From assembly GCF_016031655.1 (NCBI RefSeq), contig NZ_JACCHQ010000017.1:108721-172720 (forward strand): a DNA stretch of 64,000 nucleotides. The letters are read 5' to 3'. Within the stretch, counting starts at the first letter, position 1. Every line of letters begins with the position of its first letter. The notes below the pieces were generated by a model. It was not told the origin of the DNA. It made no database searches and worked only from the letters and a program-made list of their open reading frames with translations. The stretch comes from Bradyrhizobium glycinis. GTDB taxonomy: Bacteria > Pseudomonadota > Alphaproteobacteria > Rhizobiales > Xanthobacteraceae. A program made the position numbers and the translations under genes. This document shows positions 56,884 through 64,000 of the stretch, piece after piece.

Positions 56884-56959
56884 TGCCCAGTCTAACATGG
56901 CAAGGCGAGTGGCCCTAAGGCACATTCATTGTGAAGGCTGATCAGAGTCAAAGAGAGCC

Positions 56960-56984
56960 GGCGCCGCTTTTTTGAAACGGCGCC
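56960..56984. terminator. Hairpin between the convergent/adjacent genes
   Basis: GGCGCCG (56960-56966) and CGGCGCC (56978-56984) pair, with T/A residues adding to the stem inside, followed by TTTCTTTCTTTCTTT on the plus strand. It lies just after the stop (57009) of the minus-strand gene and may stop its transcript, or read-through in the other direction. Confidence 0.5.
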
Positions 56985-57008
56985 TTTCTTTCTTTCTTTG
57001 TCAAAGTT

Positions 57009-57575
57009 CTAGTGAGCGGCGGCACTTTGCTTGATCGCAGAGGCGAAGCCTTCGACGACCCGAACAAATAGATCGGGATCACGCAGTGCGTTCTTGAGCT
57101 CCTTAGCCCAATCCGGATTGGACTCGGTCCACTTGATCAGCGCGGTCGCCTTGACGCCGCGATGCTTGATCAGGAAGTTGGAGATCTTTGCCGGCACCGC
57201 GCCCGCGACAAACGCGGCGTTAGCCGGTGCGGCGCGCGCCAAAAGAATGAAAGCCCGCGAGAAGCTCGCAAGATCGTCCTCTTCCGCGAGTTTGGTGAGG
57301 AGGTCCAGTACTGGCCCGGAGGGGGTCGTGTAGGCTGCCGAGCCCTGGGATGCGATCGCCTCGGCAATACGGTGCAGCGTTTCTGGGGGCATGCTCTTAA
57401 TTTCTTCGTCAAGGCCGGCGAGCGCTTTGGCTTTTGCCCTGCGATCGGCGGCGAGGTTTCTGATGTCGTTTGCGTCTTGTTCGGTGGGCACCCACACACG
57501 GACTTCCTGCCAGCCTTCAGCCAGGCGAACGTCGCGCTGGCGTTTTACTCGCCTGACTACCGTAGGATCGGCCAC
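57009..57575 (-). CDS. Ribbon-helix-helix-like protein of unknown function
   Basis: 188 residues from GTG 57575 (GGAGA 6 bases ahead); the longer frame from 57629 would run through the palindrome and is unlikely. The N-terminus (VKRQRDVRLAEGWQEVRVWV) has the strand-helix pattern of ribbon-helix-helix proteins with a basic lead. The remaining 130 residues are helical (EEIKSMPPETLHRIAEAIA, LTKLAEEDDLASFSRAFIL) and unknown. A perfect 14-bp palindrome lies immediately ahead of its ribosome site, so it may bind there and regulate itself and the divergent fic gene. Confidence 0.55.
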   Translation of the reverse strand: MADPTVVRRVKRQRDVRLAEGWQEVRVWVPTEQDANDIRNLAADRRAKAKALAGLDEEIKSMPPETLHRIAEAIASQGSAAYTTPSGPVLDLLTKLAEEDDLASFSRAFILLARAAPANAAFVAGAVPAKISNFLIKHRGVKATALIKWTESNPDWAKELKNALRDPDLFVRVVEGFASAIKQSAAAH

Positions 57576-57585
57576 GAAATGTCTC

Positions 57586-57624
57586 CGTACTGTCGTTACG
57601 TAATATAGATGTAACGACAGTACG
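57586..57624. promoter_or_regulatory. 14-bp palindrome between divergent genes
   Basis: CGTACTGTCGTTAC (57586-57599) and GTAACGACAGTACG (57611-57624) are perfect complements around an AT-rich 11-base spacer (GTAATATAGAT) that could contain a -10 element. The left arm ends 11 bases from the GTG start at 57575; the fic gene starts 130 bases the other way. It is a strong operator candidate. Confidence 0.7.
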
Positions 57625-57753
57625 CGCAAGCGGTTCCCCAGAAATGGAACTCAAAAACCTTGTGTAGGATTCGCCCTCCAGCGACTTTATTGAAGTATAT
57701 ATAAATAACCTTTATTATGCGGCCGAAATAAGCTCATCTGCGAAAGGTTTCCC

Positions 57754-58950
57754 TTGAACCGCGATAATCTCACTCACGCCGTACGGGAACGATTGAAGCG
57801 GCTTCCGGCACCCCATGCCGCGCATTACGGCGTGGTTCCGCTGCCCCCGCCTGAGGACGGCGTTGCCGTGGGTCCGGTCCTTGACCGGCTCAGGGCGGCG
57901 GACGCAGCCCTGGTGCGCATCGAGACGCTCGCGGCCGAACTAAAGGACCCGTATCTGATCAGCCGCATCTTACCCCGGCGGGAAGCTGTCAGCAGCTCGG
58001 CGATCGAAGGCACCAACAGCACGCTTGACGAATTGCTGTCCGGTGAAGAAAGCGAAGATTCCCAGCAGGGCGAGGCGGTAGTTCAGGTGCGTGATTACGC
58101 GCTCGCGCTTGATGACTTCCTGCCTCGGGCCAGACAAGTGAAACTGGAAATCTTCACAAGCGGTTTGGTGCAGGATCTGCATCGCGCCGTCATGCGCGGC
58201 GACGCAGAATACAAGGACAAGCCCGGCGATCTTCGCCAGGTTGTCGTCTGGATCGGCGGCAGAGGCGATATTGCTTACTCGACCTACAATCCGACGCCGC
58301 CGTCGGACATTGCCGCGTGTCTTGAGGACACGATGAAGTACATGCGCTGCGAGGGCATGCAGGCGATGTACCAGAGCTTCATCGTGCGAATGGCGGTTGC
58401 GCACGCACATTTCGAGGCGGTCCACCCGTTTCGCGATGGCAATGGCCGCGTTGGCCGTCTGCTTTTGCCATTGATGATGGCCGCTGAACGCATGATGCCG
58501 ATTTACCTGTCACCGTACATTGAAGCCCACAAGACAGCTTATTATGAGTCGCTCAAGGCGGCTCAGCAGCGCCTCGAATGGCATGAAGCGGTCGGATTCA
58601 TGGCGGACGCGATTGTCGGCACCACGGATGAGCTCCTGAAGACCCGCGACGCTTTGTCCACGCTTGGCGATCTGTGGCGGAAGCGGCGGAAGTTTCGCCA
58701 GGGCTCAGCCAGCCTGCGCGCGCTCGATGTTCTGCCGCACTATCCGGTTCTGACTGTCAAGCGTCTAGCCTCGCTTCTCAGCATTACGGTGCCTGCAGCC
58801 TCGCAAGCGGTAGAGCAACTGGTCGAGAATAAAATCTTGAACGAGCGCACCGGCTATGCGCGCAACCGCGTCTTCGCCGCGCCCGACGCGCTGTCGATCA
58901 TTAATCGCCCCTTCGGCGAAGAACCCATTCTTCCCGGTGCGGACACCTGA
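57754..58950 (+). CDS. Fic family protein, Fic/DOC N-terminal type
   Basis: 398 residues from TTG 57754. The N-terminal region carries the inhibitory motif SSAIEG (residues 81-86) within EAVSSSAIEGTNST, and the active site HPFRDGNGRVGR starts at His225, complete for AMP transfer. The C-terminal winged-helix part (LTVKRLASLLSITVPAASQAVEQLVE) may bind DNA. It differs from the Fic protein at 45343 in domain style and length, so the two are not recent duplicates. Its upstream region holds the palindrome shared with the divergent ribbon-helix-helix-like gene. Confidence 0.93.
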   Translation: MNRDNLTHAVRERLKRLPAPHAAHYGVVPLPPPEDGVAVGPVLDRLRAADAALVRIETLAAELKDPYLISRILPRREAVSSSAIEGTNSTLDELLSGEESEDSQQGEAVVQVRDYALALDDFLPRARQVKLEIFTSGLVQDLHRAVMRGDAEYKDKPGDLRQVVVWIGGRGDIAYSTYNPTPPSDIAACLEDTMKYMRCEGMQAMYQSFIVRMAVAHAHFEAVHPFRDGNGRVGRLLLPLMMAAERMMPIYLSPYIEAHKTAYYESLKAAQQRLEWHEAVGFMADAIVGTTDELLKTRDALSTLGDLWRKRRKFRQGSASLRALDVLPHYPVLTVKRLASLLSITVPAASQAVEQLVENKILNERTGYARNRVFAAPDALSIINRPFGEEPILPGADT

Positions 58951-59047
58951 CGGCCGCCATGCCGGGCTGACAATCGGTGACGCCGCGAGTTGCGTCTCCG
59001 CCCTGCCGGCGGCCATGCCGTCGGCCGGACTTCCTTGAGACCCAAGT

Positions 59048-59312
59048 GATTTTCCATAGCACGCGATCCCGCAAATGCATCGTGCCCGAGGCCAACCGCA
59101 CCAACGAGAACGCCCCGAGCCACCGCGTCTTCGTCGGCCGAGCCGAGATCGGCGCCGCCTGGTTAAAGCGCTCCGAGGAGGGCCGCGACTATCTCTCGCT
59201 CAAGCTCGCCGACCCCTCGTTCAACGCCCCGATCTACGCCAACCTGTTCAGCGACGAGGACGGCGACGGCTTCAGCCTGATCTGGTCCCGTCCGCGTAAG
59301 AACGGCGACTGA
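59048..59312 (+). pseudogene. DUF736 protein fragment (C-terminal part)
   Basis: The tail of a DUF736 protein: EANRTNENAPSHRVFVGRAE, GAAWLKRSEEGRDYLSLKL, DPSFNAPIYANLF, DGDGFSLIWSRP. The expected N-terminus (the first third of the family) is replaced by unrelated sequence, and no suitable start was found. DUF736 genes belong to the core of rhizobial integrative and conjugative elements. Confidence 0.75.
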
Positions 59313-59327
59313 GGTTCGCCTCGCGAC

Positions 59328-59357
59328 AAGCCCCGTCCGGTCCGCAGGGCGGGGCTT
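59328..59357 (+). terminator. GC-rich hairpin after the DUF736 fragment
   Basis: AAGCCCCG (59328-59335) pairs with CGGGGCTT (59350-59357), extendable inward by a few bases. It lacks a clear T run, so its strength as a terminator is doubtful. Confidence 0.45.
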
Positions 59358-59765
59358 ATCCCTCAGCCGGGCATCAACGAATGGCCGCGAGGTCACTGCG
59401 CCTCAGCGCCTCGCAGATCGACTTTCGCAGTCCTTTCCGTGAGCGATCTGAGGGTCGCAGGCATCCGTTCATCCGGCGAGGAAACACCGTGCCGGTTCGG
59501 TTCCTCCGACGCCTGTCGTTGCGGAAGAATGCGGCAGCATTCGATAAGGGCTCCAACGATTCATCCGGTCATAGCAACTGGCATCAACTGGCATGCATAA
59601 CGCGACAGCGCTTGCATTACCCAATACTCAAATTGTCATGTTCGGTCCTGTCCACTCGAAGACGTTATTGTGCCTAACCGGACGCCGAAGGTGCAAGTCT
59701 TCCGTCTTCCCCCGCTTGCCGCATAGTTTTTGGGCTCTCTCCAAGCAAGGCGAGCTCGCTCCTGG
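59358..59765. other. Intergenic before the sigma54 promoter
   Basis: No gene. It contains two imperfect NifA-type sites, TGT-N10-ACG, at about 59650-59690, in the distance range expected for the sigma54 promoter at 59766. No perfect TGT-N10-ACA was found. Confidence 0.4.
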
Positions 59766-59782
59766 TGGCACGTCAATTGCTA
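59766..59782 (+). promoter_or_regulatory. sigma54 (RpoN) -24/-12 promoter, consensus match
   Basis: TGGCACGTCAATTGCTA matches TGGCACG-N4-TTGCW at every defined position, with GG at 59767-59768 and GC at 59779-59780. It would start transcription near 59792 on the strand of the radical SAM, PrnB-like and GNAT genes, giving a leader of about 400 bases. Confidence 0.75.
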
Positions 59783-60187
59783 GTCCACGGTGGTGGAATT
59801 TGTTGGGCCGTGTCGCGCAGCGTAAGCATGCAGCGGCGCGGCAATGTCGGCCCCGTTAGGAGAAAAGCAGATGAAGCTCGGTGTCCTCTTCGAACTTCGA
59901 TTGCTTTCCAGGGGCGAGGGAGACCGGGCAGGAAATTGTGCACGAGCCCGCTGAACCGGGCCGAGTTCGCTCAGCGATTTCCGCTCTCGTCACATCTGGG
60001 AGCTCACGCGTCATTTTTGAGGAAACCTTCAGCACCGCACTCGAAGCATCCTTGGGTGCCGCTTCGCGACAGACGAACAAGGTTCGCCCCGGCTGGGAGA
60101 TCTGATCATCGTCGTCTGATCGTCGTCAAATGAACTCAGCCGCCATCGTGCCCTGCCCTGCAGGCAAATACTGAAGGAGTCCCGAAG

Positions 60188-61663
60188 ATGCGCGCGCCAA
60201 GCTATTCCGAAGCCCTGGAGTTCGCGGTCGATCGGTCGTACGATATCAACATCGACATGTTGAGGTCGCGAAATTTGCATCTCGACACGTTCAACGATTA
60301 TCTCGTCGGTACATACCCGCCTCTTAAGGCAATGGGGGACTTCAATCCCGAAAAGTTGTTGGATCGGATCGCGCAGTCAATTGATCTGTATTTTCACATC
60401 CCCTTCTGCCATCAAAGTTGCACCTTTTGCCATTTCGGCAAGCAGATCAATCCGCCTCCCGGGCGAATTGAACGTTACATGGCAGCTCTGGAAAAGGAGA
60501 TGAGTTGGTCGGAGACGGCGCTTGCCGGCAGAACCATCGAGACAGCCTTCATCGGAGGCGGAACCCCTTCGTTCTTGAAGGACGATCAACTCAAAACGCT
60601 GTTTGGTATGATCAAGCAGCGCTTTGATTTGTCCACGTCCGAAGTGAGTTTCGAATTACATCCCTCTCTCGGCAAGGAAATCGACGCTGCAGATCGCGTG
60701 TCGACCTTACTGAGAGGTGGCGTCAATCGCTTCGTTCTAGGTGTTCAAACTCTCGATCGAAGTATTTTGCGCATACTCAACCGCGGACACGGTGTAGACG
60801 AAGTGATCCAGACAGTGAAATTGCTGCACGAGATGGGCGCCAGGAATCTATCGCTTGACCTCATGTATGGGCTGCCGCAGCAAACGCTTCGGAGCTGGTA
60901 CGACTCCCTCATCGGCCTCATCGATATGGGAATAGAAAAGTTCAATGTATTCCCGTTGATGTTCAAATCGACGGACCTCGTAGCTCGCCATTTGGCAAAC
61001 GGGCGATATCAGTTCGCCGGGGCTAAGGAGCGCATCATAATGCATTTCATGGCGGAGCACATCCTTACGAGCCTCGGCTATCGCCATGGGCCGATTTTCT
61101 ATTGGACTAAGAGGTCGCAGCCGCATTCCGTTCAACAGACCCGCAAATACGATTCCTGGAACGACAACAATTTGGTCCCTTTTGGGGTGAGCGGATTTGG
61201 TTACATGAGTGAGTGCCAGTTCTACAACGAGGTAGACTTTGATCGCTACTTGCACAAGGTTGAGGCGGGCAAAAAACCAGTGTGGAAGGGCATCGTATTG
61301 TCGCGTGATGATCTGATGCGCAGAACGATCATCTTCGCTTTGCGAAGCAGCGGCGTGTTGCTCTCCCGTTTCGAGCAGGAATTTGGAGTATCCCTCAAGG
61401 AATACTTTGCTCGTGAACTCAAAATCTTGAAAGAGGCAGGGCTCATTTGCATTTCGAGTGAAGGCCTGCTGTCGTTGACGCCTTCCGGCATTGTCAATTC
61501 GGGCGCAGTGTCATTGCGATTTTTCTCGCATCGTATACTTGAGCAAGTCGCGTACAATGACAGCAGGATAAAAGACAAACGAACTGATCCTCTCGAAAAA
61601 CACGATTACTCGCCGGCCGCAAGATATGGGTCAAGCACCGAGATGAAGGCGATTTTTCAATGA
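60188..61663 (+). CDS. HemN-like radical SAM enzyme
   Basis: 491 residues from ATG 60188 (AAGGAG ahead). Iron-sulphur motif Cys74-x3-Cys78-x2-Cys81 in IPFCHQSCTFCHFGK, then FIGGGTPS, RFVLGVQTL and LDLMYGLPQQT, the core radical SAM barrel of the HemN/HemW group, and a C-terminal HemN-type helical domain. HemN proper has a fourth Cys after the motif (CxC); here His82 follows. HemN-like proteins include coproporphyrinogen dehydrogenase, heme chaperones and, in natural-product clusters, methyltransferases or cyclopropanases. With a PrnB-like and a GNAT gene behind it and sigma54 control, a biosynthetic role is as likely as heme synthesis. Confidence 0.92.
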   Translation: MRAPSYSEALEFAVDRSYDINIDMLRSRNLHLDTFNDYLVGTYPPLKAMGDFNPEKLLDRIAQSIDLYFHIPFCHQSCTFCHFGKQINPPPGRIERYMAALEKEMSWSETALAGRTIETAFIGGGTPSFLKDDQLKTLFGMIKQRFDLSTSEVSFELHPSLGKEIDAADRVSTLLRGGVNRFVLGVQTLDRSILRILNRGHGVDEVIQTVKLLHEMGARNLSLDLMYGLPQQTLRSWYDSLIGLIDMGIEKFNVFPLMFKSTDLVARHLANGRYQFAGAKERIIMHFMAEHILTSLGYRHGPIFYWTKRSQPHSVQQTRKYDSWNDNNLVPFGVSGFGYMSECQFYNEVDFDRYLHKVEAGKKPVWKGIVLSRDDLMRRTIIFALRSSGVLLSRFEQEFGVSLKEYFARELKILKEAGLICISSEGLLSLTPSGIVNSGAVSLRFFSHRILEQVAYNDSRIKDKRTDPLEKHDYSPAARYGSSTEMKAIFQ

Positions 61664-61682
61664 CGTCGAGGTCTCCCCAGCT

Positions 61683-62873
61683 ATGATCGATAATCGTTCG
61701 TTTGCTGCCCCAGAACGGCCGCTCCCGGCTTCGCGGGACATATTTTCTCATTTGGCCGATACCATCGATCGCAAGCAGCGAAAGCGCCCGCTTGGATTGT
61801 TCAGTGATTTTGTCGTCGATCAACTGCCCCACCGTATTGCGGAGATCAAATGCAGTGAACGGCCGAGCGAAGCGGTCAAGGTCCTTCGTGGTATCATAAA
61901 CGAAGTGGCTGCGGAGATGGACTATGATGCCCTGCTGCTGAGCTTGCCGCAGCCCGATTTCGAGGTCGCCAAGACAGACATCCAGTATCTCCTCAATTCT
62001 GCTTATCAGCTCTCCGCATTTGCCGGCCTCCATCCCTGGGACGCCGAACAGACCGTAGGAGTTGTATTGAATCGTCTGGCGCGCTTGACTTGTGAACGGC
62101 AGCCCAGCATCGGGGTCCTCTCCTATGAAGACATGATCCTTACGAATCCGGTGCAAAGCGACCCTCGCGTATATTGCCTTGGCGCGGCTGGAGTCGAGGA
62201 GCGCGACTTTTGCTTAGGCCATCAACTGATCGAGACCGAATTGCAGTCGGCAATTGAGGCGCTACTCGAGTTGCGCGACGTCGCCGACGCTGATGCAGGT
62301 CAATGTCTTTCGCGATGTCTAGAGCGCCTTAAGTCGGCAAATTGTGTGCTGACGCGCTTTTATGAACATATGTCGCCAGACCTATTTGGCCAGTTTCGTG
62401 TGTTTTACGGAAAGAATCCTTACAAAAATACACTTGGCCCAAGCGGTCGTTTCTCAGCCCGGGTTGTGGCAGTCTCGGTCCTGTTGATCGGCGAAGAGCT
62501 GTACCGCCAAAGACCCCAATTCTATAAGGACTTATATCGTCTGTCTGAATACTATCCGCACGGTTACATTCGCGAGGTATTCGGTTGGCTGTCGCCAGAC
62601 AACGAGAGCGCCGGGGTGAAGCCAGATTGGCTAGAAGGGAAAATGAACTTTCCTACGTCTGCAACCATTTCGCCCGTGACGGAGCATTCTTGCGGTGAAA
62701 TCGCGAAGTTGCGCGCGTCTTGCGTTTGTGCGTTGGATCGCTTTACGCGGATGCACCGTTGTGCGGCTTTAAAATACACGGTTGGACCAGGCCGATCAAT
62801 TGTCGGCGTTGAGGCCTCGGAAAGTGTCGAGGCTGTACTTTCTCAGCGGTTGTTGACCCCCGCGCGTCCGTAA
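61683..62873 (+). CDS. PrnB-like protein (tryptophan/indole dioxygenase superfamily), tentative
   Basis: 396 residues from ATG 61683, 19 bases after the radical SAM stop. Residues ~185-270 (AIEALLELRDV ... FYEHMSPDLFGQF ... TLGPSGRFSARVV ... VLLIG) and ~350-365 (LDRFTRMHRCAALKYTVG) follow the same order as PrnB (DUF1864), the heme enzyme that rearranges chlorotryptophan in pyrrolnitrin synthesis. His358 falls where PrnB has its proximal heme ligand. The comparison is from memory and identity looks low. If right, this is a heme protein acting on an indole or related ring. No halogenase is present here, so the product would differ from pyrrolnitrin. Confidence 0.55.
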   Translation: MIDNRSFAAPERPLPASRDIFSHLADTIDRKQRKRPLGLFSDFVVDQLPHRIAEIKCSERPSEAVKVLRGIINEVAAEMDYDALLLSLPQPDFEVAKTDIQYLLNSAYQLSAFAGLHPWDAEQTVGVVLNRLARLTCERQPSIGVLSYEDMILTNPVQSDPRVYCLGAAGVEERDFCLGHQLIETELQSAIEALLELRDVADADAGQCLSRCLERLKSANCVLTRFYEHMSPDLFGQFRVFYGKNPYKNTLGPSGRFSARVVAVSVLLIGEELYRQRPQFYKDLYRLSEYYPHGYIREVFGWLSPDNESAGVKPDWLEGKMNFPTSATISPVTEHSCGEIAKLRASCVCALDRFTRMHRCAALKYTVGPGRSIVGVEASESVEAVLSQRLLTPARP

Positions 62874-62955
62874 GCGGGGCGTGGTATTTTCCTTGGCAGA
62901 CCCCGGGCGTGGCAGGGTCATGGGCCTCCGATGCTGCTCGGAAGGAGATTGGTTA

Positions 62956-63459
62956 ATGTCTCGGGACGAAGTGATCTTACGTCGCTTTGAGTCAGCGGAC
63001 ACCGATGACGTGTGGCATCTGCATAGAACCGCATCGGAGGAAGTTGGTGTGCGTGGCCCGGAAGGTGAATGGGAGGATGATTTACGGACCATAAAGGAGG
63101 TCTACATTGCGTCAGGCGGTGACTTCATACTGGCGCACATTGGCTCCCGTCTGGTTGCAATGGCTGGACTGAGACCGATCGAGGATGACGTCGCAGAGTT
63201 GAAGCGGATGCGGGTCGATCGCGCCCTCCAACGACGAGGACTTGGAAGAAGGATTCTTGGTGCTTTGGAAGCGCGAGCCGTTGTGCTGAAGTTCAAGTCG
63301 ATCGTGCTCGACACGACAACAATCCAAGTAGGAGCTCAAAGACTTTATGAGAGCTCTGGCTACGTTCGACGCAAGGAAGGGATGCGACACGGATATGCGG
63401 TAATCTTTTACGAGAAGCTGCTCACGGGCCAGGATGATCCCTTCTGGCCGACCAGATAA
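62956..63459 (+). CDS. GNAT family N-acetyltransferase
   Basis: 167 residues from ATG 62956 (GGAAGGAG ahead; 83 bases after the preceding gene). Motif A of the GNAT fold is complete: ELKRMRVDRALQRRGLGRRI, with the RGLG loop binding acetyl-CoA; the usual C-terminal strand (LYESSGYVRRKEGMRHGY) follows. It acetylates an amine, a small molecule or protein. Its place as third gene behind the sigma54 promoter suggests it modifies the product or protects the cell from it; alternatively it is independent. Confidence 0.92.
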   Translation: MSRDEVILRRFESADTDDVWHLHRTASEEVGVRGPEGEWEDDLRTIKEVYIASGGDFILAHIGSRLVAMAGLRPIEDDVAELKRMRVDRALQRRGLGRRILGALEARAVVLKFKSIVLDTTTIQVGAQRLYESSGYVRRKEGMRHGYAVIFYEKLLTGQDDPFWPTR

Positions 63460-63535
63460 CGTGGGCGGCTGCGCAACCCTCTGGCGCTGCAGATGGTTCT
63501 ATAACGCAGATGTGCCAATCAACGCTCTCAGGTGA

Positions 63536-63712
63536 GTGAACGACTTCACCCGCGAAATCGTTACCCTCTCGCTCCAGGCCCGGAACGTCCGCATCGTCCC
63601 CGAAACCAGCCGCTCGGGCGAGAACAGCCCCAGCCACCGAGTCTACTGTGGCCGAGTGGAGATCGGTGCCGGCTGGCCCAAGCGCTCCAACGAGGGTCGC
63701 GATGACCTTGCC
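63536..63712 (+). pseudogene. DUF736 protein fragment (N-terminal and central part)
   Basis: From GTG 63536: NDFTREIVTLSLQARNVRI, VPETSRSGENSPSHRVYCGR, EIGAGWPKRSNEGRD, then foreign sequence. It overlaps in content with the fragment at 59048 (both have the PSHRV and EGRD parts), so they are two different copies, one without a head and one without a tail. The break lies 55 bases before the IS3 orfA start, so insertion of that element may have cut it. Confidence 0.7.
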
Positions 63713-63766
63713 CCCGGAGCTTAATCCAGCTTGAAGTTCGTTCTGGCCCACGACGAGGACCAGAGC

Positions 63767-64000
63767 ATGAAGCGTAGCCGCTTTACGGAAGAGCAGATTA
63801 TCGGGATCTTGAAGGAGCACGAGGCCGGGGTGTCGGTCGCCGATCTATGCCGCAAGCACGGCCTGAGCGACGCCAGCATCTACAAATGGAAGGCCAAGTA
63901 CGGCGGGATGGACGTCTCCGAGGCCAAGCGGCTGAGGACGCTGGAGGACGAGAACACGAAGCTGAAGCGGCTCCTGGCTGACGCCATGCTGGACAATGCG
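63767..64000 (+). mobile_element. IS3-family transposase orfA, cut by the window end
   Basis: MKRSRFTEEQIIGILKEHEA and LCRKHGLSDASIYKWKAKYG form the helix-turn-helix of IS3-family OrfA, followed by the leucine-zipper-like LRTLEDENTKLKRLLAD. 78 residues are visible and the frame is open at the edge; OrfB should lie outside. The element interrupts or abuts the DUF736 fragment at 63536-63712. Confidence 0.93.

Noticed and set aside
59871..60100. Short frame beginning MKLGVLFELRLL, like the start of a luciferase-like monooxygenase
   Set aside because: Only nine residues agree with that family, the frame stops soon after, and no later family motif appears in any frame.

Overview
The window looks like part of the accessory genome (symbiosis-island type DNA) of a rhizobium, most likely Bradyrhizobium or a close relative. 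This is inferred from high-GC alphaproteobacterial-style coding, a close match to the rhizobial type III regulator box (tts box) ahead of pectin-degrading genes, several sigma54 (-24/-12) promoters, two of them paired with perfect NifA-type TGT-N10-ACA sites, and many broken genes and element remnants between intact operons. No rRNA, CRISPR array, integrase or complete insertion sequence was found, and no tRNA was recognised by eye.

Region by region: 0-10 kb holds an S9A prolyl oligopeptidase cut by the left edge, a cold-shock protein, an MFS exporter, a decayed second prolyl oligopeptidase behind a NifA/sigma54 promoter, an Asp/Glu racemase, an orphan NifA/sigma54 promoter and an FkbM methyltransferase. 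10.3-17.4 kb holds an IS481-type remnant and then an export-linked oxidation operon: 2Fe-2S subunit, Tat-exported molybdenum hydroxylase, PQQ alcohol dehydrogenase, cytochrome c and a small exported protein, followed by a terminator. 17.4-28.1 kb is a sugar-acid catabolic region: two LacI regulators, a semialdehyde dehydrogenase, a keto-deoxy-sugar-acid dehydratase, a CoA-transferase, an enoyl-CoA hydratase (plus a broken copy), an MHS-type transporter and a GH88/GH105 unsaturated uronyl hydrolase. Two near-identical LacI-type operators link the CoA-transferase and transporter/hydrolase operons. 28.2-32.4 kb has traces of a conjugation locus, a PurF-like protein lacking the nucleophilic cysteine behind a sigma54-like promoter, and a hydroxyisobutyrate-dehydrogenase-like reductase. 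32.7-35.6 kb is a tts box followed by polygalacturonase and pectin methylesterase. 35.6-45.3 kb mixes decay (HsdR, DNA methylase, S1/P1 nuclease, phospholipase D-like remnants) with an intact M16 peptidase pair and a TlpA-like thioredoxin.

45.3-59 kb resembles a defence island: a Fic protein with two hairpin/operator repeats at its start, a VapBC pair, a SIR2-HerA pair with both genes broken, a 912-residue nuclease-like/STAND NTPase/TPR protein, a DUF2937-type membrane protein, a PD-(D/E)XK nuclease next to a trypsin-like protease, a ribbon-helix-helix-like protein behind a 14-bp palindrome, and a second Fic protein.

59.3-63.5 kb contains the most interesting unit: a consensus sigma54 promoter followed by a HemN-like radical SAM enzyme, a protein resembling PrnB of the tryptophan-dioxygenase superfamily, and a GNAT acetyltransferase. 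The unit lies between two different fragments of DUF736 genes. I read it as a candidate small-molecule pathway expressed during nitrogen fixation. The window ends inside an IS3-family orfA.
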